From assembly GCA_040080965.1 (NCBI GenBank), contig JBEBHH010000002.1, positions 62,001 to 126,000 of the forward strand: a stretch of DNA of 64,000 nucleotides, read 5' to 3'. Below the pieces are notes generated by a model. The model ran no database searches, was not told the origin of the DNA, and saw nothing but the letters and a program-made list of their open reading frames with translations. Below are positions 9,062 to 16,855 of the stretch, piece after piece (the first letter of the stretch is position 1; the number at the start of each line of letters is the position of its first letter). The translations under genes were made by a program, and so were the position numbers. The DNA is from SHZI01 sp040080965 (GTDB lineage Bacteria > Pseudomonadota > Gammaproteobacteria > Steroidobacterales > GCA-2729495).

Positions 9062-9979
9062 ATGCTCCCCTCCCTGCTGGACCAGCTCTTCGTCCTTTTC
9101 CAGCGCCTGTTGCCCGAACGGCAGCTGGGCCGGGCAGTCCGTGCGCTGACCCGCAGCCGCACGCCCTGGCTGCGCAGCCTGCTAATCCGGTCTTTCGTGC
9201 GCATCTACCGGGTAAACCTCGCGGAGGTGGAACATCCGGAACCCGAAGCGTGGGAGCACCTGAACGCCTTCTTCACCCGGCCCCTCCGCGCCGGCGCGCG
9301 GCCGGTTGCACCGGGCGCCCTCACCGTCGTGAGCCCGAGTGACGGGACCCTCGAGGAGGTCGGCTATGCCGAGGAGGGGCAATTACTCCAGGCCAAGCGC
9401 TTCCGCTACCGGATTGCGGATTTCCTCGCCCTGGATGCCGCCGCAGCGGAGCCCTTCGCGGGCGGCGCGACGGCCACGATCTACCTCGCGCCGCATGACT
9501 ATCATCGGGTGCACTTGCCCCTCGGCGCACGCGTCACGGGGACGGTCTACATCCCGGGCCGCCGGTGGGCCGTGAATCGCCGGACGGTCCGGACGGTGCC
9601 CGGCCTCTTTGCGGCCAACGAGCGCGTCATCGTCTGGTGCGAGAACGACGCCGGTCGCTTCGCGGTGGTCCTCGTCGGGGCCCTGAACGTGGCCAGCATC
9701 TCCCTGGCCTGGAGCGGCGAAGTGCCGCCTGCCGGGCGTGTGGTCCGGACGAGCCTGCCCGCGGCCGACCCCGCCTTGCAACTGCCCACCGGCAGCCTGC
9801 TGGGGCAGTTCAACCTGGGTTCCACCGTGGTCATCGTCGCGGAGCGCGGCATGTTCCGGTGGGACCGGAATCTGGTGACGGGCGCACCGGTCCGGATGGG
9901 TGCCCGCCTCGGCCAGAGTATTGGCCAGGGCATCTGCCAGGGCCTCCAGGGCGACCCGGATCTACGGAGTTCAGGCTGA
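9062..9979 (+). CDS. psd: phosphatidylserine decarboxylase proenzyme
   Basis: Psd decarboxylates phosphatidylserine to phosphatidylethanolamine at the inner membrane. It is a self-cleaving enzyme: the LGST motif at residues 252-255 marks cleavage between Gly253 and Ser254, Ser254 becoming the pyruvoyl group. The conserved APHDYHRVHLP stretch is also present near residues 144-154. From the ATG at 9062 the protein has 305 residues, normal for type I Psd; the upstream ATG at 8966 would add residues that do not resemble the family. The stop overlaps the epmA start as TGATG, so the two are probably translationally coupled, as the psd/epmA proximity in other gammaproteobacteria suggests. Confidence 0.95.
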   Translation: MLPSLLDQLFVLFQRLLPERQLGRAVRALTRSRTPWLRSLLIRSFVRIYRVNLAEVEHPEPEAWEHLNAFFTRPLRAGARPVAPGALTVVSPSDGTLEEVGYAEEGQLLQAKRFRYRIADFLALDAAAAEPFAGGATATIYLAPHDYHRVHLPLGARVTGTVYIPGRRWAVNRRTVRTVPGLFAANERVIVWCENDAGRFAVVLVGALNVASISLAWSGEVPPAGRVVRTSLPAADPALQLPTGSLLGQFNLGSTVVIVAERGMFRWDRNLVTGAPVRMGARLGQSIGQGICQGLQGDPDLRSSG

Positions 9980-10980
9980 TGCACTGGCGACCCGGAGCAA
10001 CGTGGGCCACCCTTCGGCGGCGCGCAAGCCTCCTCGCGGCGACGAGAAGCTTCTTTGGTGACCGCGGCCTCCTCGAGGTGGAGACGCCGGCATTGGTGCG
10101 CCATGCGGTAACGGACCCGCACCTGCAGAATATCCGCGCGGAATTCGGCAATGGGCAGTCGTTGTACCTGCACACGTCGCCCGAGTTCCACATGAAGCGC
10201 TTGCTGGCAGCGGGTGGGCCGGACATGTGGCAACTCGGCAAGGTCTTTCGCGATGGCGAGGCCGGGCGGCGCCACGAGCCCGAGTTCACGCTGCTGGAGT
10301 GGTATCGCCACGGCTACACCCTGCAGCAGATGGCCCGCGAAACCTGTGACCTCCTGCTGGCCCTGGCGAAGGCGGCGGAACGCGCCGGCGCCCCTGCCAC
10401 GATCAGCACACCGGCGCCGGTGTGGTGGACCTACGCCGACCTATTCCAGTCGGCGCTGGGCTTTGATCCCCTGGTCGCCGGGGAGAGGGAACTGCAGGAC
10501 CGCGCAGGCACATTGCTCGGCGCCAACGCCATCGCGGGTCTGCGGGCCAGCCTGGGCGACGAGCCCACGTTGTGGCTCGACCTGCTGATGAGCCACGCGG
10601 TCGCCGGGCACCTGGCCGACACGGGGATCGCAGTGGTCACGGGTTACCCGGCTGCTCAGGCCGCGCTGGCCCGGCGCGACACGGCCGACCCGCGCCTGGC
10701 CGAGCGCTTCGAGATCTTCTGCCGGGGCGTGGAAGTGGCCAACGGGTACAGGGAACTGACGGACGCCCACGAGCAGGAAGAGCGGTTCACCACCGACCGC
10801 GCCTTTCGTGCGCGCCTTGGCCGGTCGGACGTGGTGCCGGATCCGCGACTGCTGGAGGCGCTCCGGCACGGCCTGCCCGACTGCGCCGGCGTGGCCGTGG
10901 GCTTCGACCGCGTGGTGATGGTCCTGCTGGGCCTGGCTACGCTTCAGGAAGGGATTACGTTCCCGGTGCTGGAAACCTGA
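9979..10980 (+). CDS. epmA: EF-P--(R)-beta-lysine ligase
   Basis: EpmA (PoxA/GenX/YjeA) is a shortened class II lysyl-tRNA synthetase relative without a tRNA-binding domain that attaches (R)-beta-lysine to elongation factor P. The 333 residues include class II motif 2 (GKVFRDGEAGRRHEPEFTLL), the VEVANGYREL block and motif 3 (GVAVGFDRVVMVLLG). The start overlaps the psd stop by one base. Its protein substrate efp lies 37 bases beyond its stop on the opposite strand and the beta-lysine-forming epmB lies just past that, so the full modification module is encoded within 3 kb. Confidence 0.95.
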   Translation: MHWRPGATWATLRRRASLLAATRSFFGDRGLLEVETPALVRHAVTDPHLQNIRAEFGNGQSLYLHTSPEFHMKRLLAAGGPDMWQLGKVFRDGEAGRRHEPEFTLLEWYRHGYTLQQMARETCDLLLALAKAAERAGAPATISTPAPVWWTYADLFQSALGFDPLVAGERELQDRAGTLLGANAIAGLRASLGDEPTLWLDLLMSHAVAGHLADTGIAVVTGYPAAQAALARRDTADPRLAERFEIFCRGVEVANGYRELTDAHEQEERFTTDRAFRARLGRSDVVPDPRLLEALRHGLPDCAGVAVGFDRVVMVLLGLATLQEGITFPVLET

Positions 10981-11017
10981 CCAGCGGCGGCCTGCCCGGT
11001 GGGCGGAACGGAAGTGC

Positions 11018-11584
11018 TTACTTGACCCGCGAGACGTAGGCGTTCGAGCGGGTGTCGCACTTGATGACTTCGCCCTCGTTGATGAACAGGGGCACCTTCA
11101 CTACGGCGCCGGTCTCCAGGCGCGCGGGCTTCAGGCCCCCGGTCGCGGTGTCGCCGCGGACGCCGGGATCGGTTTCGACGATCTTGAGTTCCACGAAGAT
11201 GGGCGGCACGACCGTCAGCGGCACACCGTTCCATAGCGTGACCGTGCACGTGTCCTGTTCACGGAGCCACTGCTTGGCCTCATCCACGGCAGTAGCACCG
11301 GCCGGCAACTGCTCGAACGTCTCAGGATCCATGAAGTACCAGAGGTCGCCGTCGTTGTAGAGGTACTGCATGGGCCGGTCCATGACGTCGGCGGACTCGA
11401 TGGAATCACTGTTGCGGTAGGTCTTTTCCACCGTGCGACCGGTGCGCAGGTTGCGGATGCGGACCCGGTTGAACGCCTGGCCCTTGCCGGGCTTGACGAA
11501 CTCGTTGTCGACGACGGTGCAGGGATCCCCGTCGATCAGTACCTTGCTGCCGCCCCGGAGATCACTCGCGCTGTAACTGGCCAT
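11018..11584 (-). CDS. efp: translation elongation factor P
   Basis: EF-P relieves ribosome stalling at polyproline stretches. The 188-residue protein matches E. coli EF-P across its length: DLRGGSKVLIDGDP, EFVKPGKGQAF, the OB-domain motif LWNGVPLTVVPP, and the C-terminus TRSNAYVSRVK. Lys34, inside KPGKGQAF, is the residue that EpmA/EpmB modify with beta-lysine. The ATG at 11584 gives the standard MASYS start; a frame open to 11629 is not needed. It is convergent with epmA and divergent from epmB (43 bases between starts), so a short shared promoter region must drive efp and epmB. Confidence 0.98.
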   Translation of the reverse strand: MASYSASDLRGGSKVLIDGDPCTVVDNEFVKPGKGQAFNRVRIRNLRTGRTVEKTYRNSDSIESADVMDRPMQYLYNDGDLWYFMDPETFEQLPAGATAVDEAKQWLREQDTCTVTLWNGVPLTVVPPIFVELKIVETDPGVRGDTATGGLKPARLETGAVVKVPLFINEGEVIKCDTRSNAYVSRVK

Positions 11585-11627
11585 AAAAACCCATTCATTT
11601 GAGTAGCCGGGTATTCTAGCCTGAACC

Positions 11628-12662
11628 ATGCTTCCCGCCAGACCTCAGGTAACTCCCGGGCCAGCCAGTCCGCAACACTGGCAGGCGGAACTCGCGCGCG
11701 GCTTCCGGGATACGGGCCAGTTGCTCGCCGCCCTGGGCCTGGACGCGTCGGATTGCCGCCTGGCGCCGGGGCCGGCAGCAGCCTTTCCCCTGCGCGTCCC
11801 GCGTGGATTCGTGGCACGGATGCGTCCAGGCGACCCGCGCGACCCGCTCCTGCTCCAGGTCCTCCCCGCCCCCGCCGAGGCGCAGCCGGCCGACGGTTTC
11901 GTCAACGACCCGGTGGGTGACCTGGACAGCGCCCGCACACCGGGCCTGCTGCAGAAATACGCGGGCCGCGCCCTCCTGATAACCACCGGCGCCTGCGCAG
12001 TCCACTGCCGTTATTGCTTCCGGCGCGAGTACCCCTATGGCGAACAGAGCGCCGCAGCCGGTCATCTCGAGGCCGCAATTGAGACAATTGCAGGCGACCC
12101 GTCGCTCGAGGAAGTGATCCTGAGCGGCGGCGACCCGCTGGTGCTCGCGGAACACAGGCTCGAGGGCTTGCTGACGGTGCTCGACGAACTGCCCCACATC
12201 CGGCGCATCCGGCTGCATTCCCGCGTCCCCGTGGTGTTGCCCGAGCGTGTCGACCAGCGGCTCCTCGGATTCCTTGGCAGTCTCAGCACCCGTGTCGTGC
12301 TGGTGATCCATGCGAATCACGCCCGGGAAATCGACTTGCCAGTCGCCAGTGCGCTGCGCGCACTGGGAGCAGCCACGGGCCCCGTCCTTAACCAGTCTGT
12401 GCTGCTCCGGGGCGTCAACGATTCACCGGAAGCGATCATCGACCTGTCACTCGCCCTTTTCGAGGCTGGCGTGATTCCCTACTACCTGCACCAGATGGAT
12501 CCCGTGGCCGGCGCCGCGCACTTCGTTGTTTCAGATGCGTGTGCGCTGCAGCTGGTTTCAGCTGCGGTGAGGTCGCTACCCGGATATCTCGTGCCAAAAC
12601 TGGTCCGTGAGATCGCAGGCGCCCCGGCCAAAACGCTGCTGGGAACTTTCGGCGCGACATAA
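11628..12662 (+). CDS. epmB: EF-P beta-lysylation protein, lysine 2,3-aminomutase-like
   Basis: EpmB is a radical-SAM, PLP-dependent enzyme that isomerises (S)-alpha-lysine to (R)-beta-lysine for EF-P. The 4Fe-4S triad is Cys123, Cys127 and Cys130 in CAVHCRYCF. SGGDPL lies in the SAM-binding region, and VPKLVREI near the C-terminus holds the Lys expected to carry PLP. Its 344 residues match EpmB rather than the longer KamA. The gene is divergent from efp, like the yjeK-efp pair in E. coli. It is not followed closely by any related gene. Confidence 0.94.
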   Translation: MLPARPQVTPGPASPQHWQAELARGFRDTGQLLAALGLDASDCRLAPGPAAAFPLRVPRGFVARMRPGDPRDPLLLQVLPAPAEAQPADGFVNDPVGDLDSARTPGLLQKYAGRALLITTGACAVHCRYCFRREYPYGEQSAAAGHLEAAIETIAGDPSLEEVILSGGDPLVLAEHRLEGLLTVLDELPHIRRIRLHSRVPVVLPERVDQRLLGFLGSLSTRVVLVIHANHAREIDLPVASALRALGAATGPVLNQSVLLRGVNDSPEAIIDLSLALFEAGVIPYYLHQMDPVAGAAHFVVSDACALQLVSAAVRSLPGYLVPKLVREIAGAPAKTLLGTFGAT

Positions 12663-12752
12663 TTCCAGCCGCGCCACATAATCGGAGGACGGTCACATAA
12701 TCCCACCGCACCGCCCTGCAGAATTCCGCTCCGTTAGAGGGACTCGGCAGGT

Positions 12753-14843
12753 GTGGAGTTGGGCAGTTCTGTTGGCATACCGCTGATCGTCGTCAGCCGC
12801 AGCGACGATCACGCCACGACGATCAATTCCATTCTCCGGGACAGCGGGCATCCGGTGCACTGCCTGCGGGTCAATGATCTGGCGACTCTCAGCGACCAGC
12901 TGAAGTCCGCCCCGCCGGAAATGGTGTTGTACTTCGACGGCGACACCGACGTTGACTCCGCCGCTGCAACCGCCGCCATGGCGCTCTGCTCGCCACCTCC
13001 GCCCCTCCTGCTGGTCCAGGGTCGCGTTGACGAATCCACAATCGCCGCCGCAATGAACAATGGCGCACGGGATGTGGTGTCCCTCACCAACCGCGACCGG
13101 CTGCGCGCCGTCGTCGGCCGCGAGCTTCACGCCCACCGTCTGCGACTTGCTCTCGAAGGTGTGCTCAGCTCCGCTCGCCAGTACAAGCAGGAATTGCGCA
13201 GCCTGATGACGGGCGCGTCGGAGGCCATTGCAGACGTGCACGAGGGCATCATCGTCGCAGTGAATCCCGCCTGGGCCGCCCTGCTCGGGGTCCCGGCCGA
13301 GGACGAGCTGATCGGCCAGCCCTTCATGGACCTCTTTCGGGAGGCTGACCAGGCCACCCTGAAGGGCGCGCTCGTCGCCTGCCTCAAGGACAAGTGGCAG
13401 GAAGACGGCGTCCTGCCCGTCGTTGCCTACGGCAAGGATGAATCCGAGGTCCCGCTCGAGTTGCGCCTCCGGCGAGTGACTGTCGAAGGCGATCCGGCCG
13501 TCCGGGTCGTCGTCCCCGGCGACCGCCAGCCGGACCAGGCGCCAGAGGACCTGCTGGAGCAGGCCGTGGCCAAGGACCCCTCCACGGGCTTCTTCCAGCG
13601 CCACTACTTCATCGAACGACTGACCGGCCGCATGGCGAATCAGCAGGAAGGGGGAATCAGGGCGCTGGCCTATATCCGCCCTGACCACTTCGCCAGGGTC
13701 CAGTCCGATGTCGGCCTCCTCGGCACCGAGGCGCTGCTGATGAGGCTGGCCGAGCTGCTCCGGGAACTCATGCAGCCCGGCGACCTCTACGGCCGGTTCG
13801 GGGGGACGATGTTCACAGTGCTCGTCGAGCGGGGCACGATGACCGACGTGCAGGCCTGGGCCAACCAGCTCCGCAAGGCGGTATCTAACCAGGTCTTCGA
13901 GGTGGACACGCAGTCGACCTCGATGACCTGCACTATCGGGCTGTGCGAGGTCCGCCCGTCGGACCAGAACCCGGCGGAACTCCTGGCTGAGGCGGAGCTC
14001 GCCTGCCGCAAGGGCCGCGATCAGGGGGGCAACCGGGTGGTGCTCAGCGACAGCACGAGCGTGACCGAGCGCCTGCGCCAGACCGATACGCTGTGGATTG
14101 CCCGGATTCGCGCCGCGCTGATGCAGAACCGGTTGCGGCTGGTGCATCAGCCCGTCGTCGGCCTGCATGAGGAAGTCCAGGGGGTCCTCGATACCCGGGT
14201 GCGACTGATCGACGAACAGGGCGAGCCCGTACTGCCCGCAGACTTCATCCCTGCGGCGGAGCGCGCCCACATGATGAAGAACATCGATCGCTGGGTGATC
14301 GGGGCGTCGTTCTCCTTCTGCGTGGCGCGCCAGCCAAACCTGGTCTTCGTCCGCCTGTCCCGCGACTCCGTCCTGGACGACTCGCTCCTCGAATGGCTGA
14401 AGGCCAGGGCCCAGAGCACGCGCCTCAAGCCGTCGCAGGTCTGCTTCCAGATCAGCGAGGAGCTCGTCCTGCAGCAGCTGAAGCAGAGTAAGGTCCTCGC
14501 AGACAAGCTCCGCGAAAACGGCTTCCTGTTCGCCGTTGACCACCTCGGAACGGGACGGGACTCGACTCAGCTTCTCGGCCACCTGCCCATGCAGTTCGTC
14601 AAGGTGGATGGCAGCCTCATGCAGGGCCTGCACCGGGACAAGGACCTGCAGAAGCGGGTGGGCGACATCGCCGCGCGGGCCCGCGAATTGAAGATCAAGA
14701 CCATCGCCGAGCGCGTCGAAAATGCCAACACCATGGCGGTGCTGTGGCAGCTCGGGATCGCCTTCGTCCAGGGGAATTTCACCCAGACGCATGGGGTGGT
14801 GCTGGGCGACGCCGGGGCACCTGACCAGCAAGCCGCTGGCTGA
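12753..14843 (+). CDS. fimX: FimX-type c-di-GMP receptor protein with degenerate GGDEF and EAL domains
   Basis: The 696-residue protein has a receiver-like N-domain (about 1-130), a PAS domain (about 145-255, GIIVAVNPAWAALLGVPAEDE), a GGDEF-like domain (about 265-430) and an EAL-like domain (about 435-690). The GGDEF signature is replaced by RFGGTMFTVL near residue 350. The EAL position reads DTR near residue 479, and DDFGTG is DHLGTGRDS near 596, so neither cyclase nor phosphodiesterase activity is expected. This order and length match FimX of Pseudomonas and Xanthomonas, a c-di-GMP effector for type IV pilus assembly. The start is a GTG with AGAGG about 12 bases upstream. The next gene encodes a FimV-like protein, which supports a polar/pilus role. 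Confidence 0.8.
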   Translation: MELGSSVGIPLIVVSRSDDHATTINSILRDSGHPVHCLRVNDLATLSDQLKSAPPEMVLYFDGDTDVDSAAATAAMALCSPPPPLLLVQGRVDESTIAAAMNNGARDVVSLTNRDRLRAVVGRELHAHRLRLALEGVLSSARQYKQELRSLMTGASEAIADVHEGIIVAVNPAWAALLGVPAEDELIGQPFMDLFREADQATLKGALVACLKDKWQEDGVLPVVAYGKDESEVPLELRLRRVTVEGDPAVRVVVPGDRQPDQAPEDLLEQAVAKDPSTGFFQRHYFIERLTGRMANQQEGGIRALAYIRPDHFARVQSDVGLLGTEALLMRLAELLRELMQPGDLYGRFGGTMFTVLVERGTMTDVQAWANQLRKAVSNQVFEVDTQSTSMTCTIGLCEVRPSDQNPAELLAEAELACRKGRDQGGNRVVLSDSTSVTERLRQTDTLWIARIRAALMQNRLRLVHQPVVGLHEEVQGVLDTRVRLIDEQGEPVLPADFIPAAERAHMMKNIDRWVIGASFSFCVARQPNLVFVRLSRDSVLDDSLLEWLKARAQSTRLKPSQVCFQISEELVLQQLKQSKVLADKLRENGFLFAVDHLGTGRDSTQLLGHLPMQFVKVDGSLMQGLHRDKDLQKRVGDIAARARELKIKTIAERVENANTMAVLWQLGIAFVQGNFTQTHGVVLGDAGAPDQQAAG

Positions 14844-14989
14844 GGCCCGACGTGCGTTCAATCACACTCCGGTGGCACGCCCCGGCAGCGGGTTGCCACG
14901 ACATAACAGAACGAGACATGGGTCGTATACCCGCAGGCCTCCAGATGGTCTCTTAGCGGCTGTCACACAAGGGACTTCAGGGCCTACCC

Positions 14990-16855
14990 ATGCGCCGACT
15001 GCGCCAGCCAGTTCGAACTGCAAACAACCTGCTTCGCCTGGCCATCCGGCGGGTGCCGGCGGTCCCGGCCCTGACGGGCTCCCTGCTCCTTGGACTGGCG
15101 CCGGCCGGGCAGGCCCTCACGCTGGGCGATATCAACGTCCTCTCGAGCCTTGGACAACGGCTCAATGCCACGGTGCCGGTACGCCTCGGCGCCGGTGAAT
15201 CACTGGCCGGTGCCTGCGTCTTCCCCGGCCAGGATCGTTCCGACCTGCGCCACGTTCCCGGCGCCCAGGTCTCGGCGCCCCAGGCGGCGCGCGAAGGCAC
15301 CTACGAACTGCGGGTCACGAGCGACACCGCGCTCTACGAACCCATGTACGAACTTGAACTGAAGGTGCAGTGCCCCGGTGCTCCTGTCATGGTCCGCCAG
15401 TACGTCCTGATGCTGGACCTGCCAGGGGCCGTTGCAGTCGGCACGACCGACGCCGCCACCCGGCCCGCGACCACCCCGGTGCTGGCAGACGCCGACGCCG
15501 TCGCACCGCCGATCAGTTCGGCTGCAGCCAGGCCGCGGACCGCCGCCAGCAGTCCGGCCAGGAAGATCGAGGCCGGCTCGCGCTATCGCGTGGCCGAGGG
15601 TGACACGCTGTCGGCCATCGCTTCGCGCGTGCAGGGCCGGACCGGATCCCGCCAGGCCATGGCTGACTCGATCCAGGCCGCCAATCCCTCAGCCTTCATC
15701 CGGAACGACGCCAACCTGATCAAACTGGGCAGCGAGATCGTCATCCCGGCCAACCCGGCAGCACCAGCTTCCGCGGCACTGCCATCAACGGCAGCACCGC
15801 AGGGCGCCACGGACACGCTACCGGCGCCTGCGGGCGTACCGGCGCCGACGCTGCCCCAGGTCCTGGAATCCGTGCCACAGGTCCAGGCGCCCGCCGAAAC
15901 GGCACCGTCCCCTGGAACCGCGGCTTCTGCGCCCGAAGTGCTGGCGACTCCGGCGCCAACGTCGGCGTCCGTACCGGCTCGCACAGCCGCCCGTAAACCG
16001 GCCGCGCCCACCGCAATTGACTCCGAACCCCTGGCTGCCGAGGAGCCCAATCCCGTCGTCGCGGCCGGCGCTGGCATCGTCTTCGGCCTTCTCGTAAGCA
16101 CCCTGCTCTGGTTCCGCGGCCGCCTGCCGGCGCGGAAGCGGGCCGTTACCCCCCTCCCGGGTCGGAACGATGAATCGACCGCGCCGGAACCGGCGGAGTT
16201 TGCCACGACGCCCGCACCGCTCGTGACGCGGGCGTCCGAGCCAGGGTTCTCCGTCTCGTTCACGCCAGCGGCAGACGACCCGCTCGCAGCCGTGTTTGCC
16301 GACGATCGCGATGCCGGCTATGCGCCGCCCCCCGCCAAGGCTTCACGGAGCGCCGTGACGTCTGCTCCGGTCCCCAGTGAGGACATCACGTCGGAGCTCG
16401 AGGAGCTGTTCGACAGCACGGACACCACGATCCAGAAGCGCCTCGATGCCGAAAAGACGATTGCCGCAACCGCCTTCGGTGCCGAGGCAGACGACTTCGC
16501 CCCGCCCGAAGCGGGCAATGATGTGGACTTCCTGGTTGGTGAAGCAACTGGGGAGGAAGCAACCCTGCGGGCAGACACAGTCGATCAACCCCGGCCGGAC
16601 CTGTCAGCAACCGCGCAGTCCCCGACCGTCGACCTCCGCACACTGGCCTCGTCGGCAACCAGCGACCAGCAGCAGGCTCAAACCCTGCTCGAGGCGCTGA
16701 CCCTGCTTGAACGGGACTACGAGGAAGAACTTACCGCGAGCCAGGTACTGGACATGTCAGCGGTGAGAGACGCCCTGGGACACGATGCCGACGAGCCGAC
16801 GCAGATCAGCGACACCAGGATTCGCGAGGCGTCCGCCAGGAAGAAGTCGCGCTAG
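14990..16855 (+). CDS. short FimV-like LysM protein (second FimV paralogue)
   Basis: This 621-residue protein resembles FimV in architecture but is about 370 residues shorter than the copy at 3727-6693. It has a long basic N-terminus and signal peptide to about residue 43, the FimV N-domain beginning ALTLGDINVLSSLGQRLNA, a LysM-like domain at about 197-253 (YRVAEGDTLSAIASRV), an Ala/Pro linker, a membrane helix at about 357-378, and an acidic cytoplasmic tail. Two Cys in the N-domain (ACVFPG, VQCPGA) could form a disulphide. The terminal TPR motif of canonical FimV is missing. It follows fimX by 146 bases and its stop overlaps the parC stop tail to tail. The role is inferred from family and context. 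Confidence 0.8.
   Translation: MRRLRQPVRTANNLLRLAIRRVPAVPALTGSLLLGLAPAGQALTLGDINVLSSLGQRLNATVPVRLGAGESLAGACVFPGQDRSDLRHVPGAQVSAPQAAREGTYELRVTSDTALYEPMYELELKVQCPGAPVMVRQYVLMLDLPGAVAVGTTDAATRPATTPVLADADAVAPPISSAAARPRTAASSPARKIEAGSRYRVAEGDTLSAIASRVQGRTGSRQAMADSIQAANPSAFIRNDANLIKLGSEIVIPANPAAPASAALPSTAAPQGATDTLPAPAGVPAPTLPQVLESVPQVQAPAETAPSPGTAASAPEVLATPAPTSASVPARTAARKPAAPTAIDSEPLAAEEPNPVVAAGAGIVFGLLVSTLLWFRGRLPARKRAVTPLPGRNDESTAPEPAEFATTPAPLVTRASEPGFSVSFTPAADDPLAAVFADDRDAGYAPPPAKASRSAVTSAPVPSEDITSELEELFDSTDTTIQKRLDAEKTIAATAFGAEADDFAPPEAGNDVDFLVGEATGEEATLRADTVDQPRPDLSATAQSPTVDLRTLASSATSDQQQAQTLLEALTLLERDYEEELTASQVLDMSAVRDALGHDADEPTQISDTRIREASARKKSR

Noticed and set aside
12753..14843. FimX-like protein as an active diguanylate cyclase or phosphodiesterase
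   Set aside because: The GGDEF and EAL signatures and the DDFGTG loop are all altered, so catalytic residues are missing.
12693..14861. Very long antisense open frames (for example opposite fimX, parC, parE and purL)
   Set aside because: They lie exactly opposite well-identified genes, have no family motifs and show the Arg/Pro/Gly-rich composition of shadow frames in GC-rich DNA.
14844..14989. Sigma-54 promoter before the short FimV gene
   Set aside because: A GGCAC element is present, but no GC-containing -12 box lies at the required distance.
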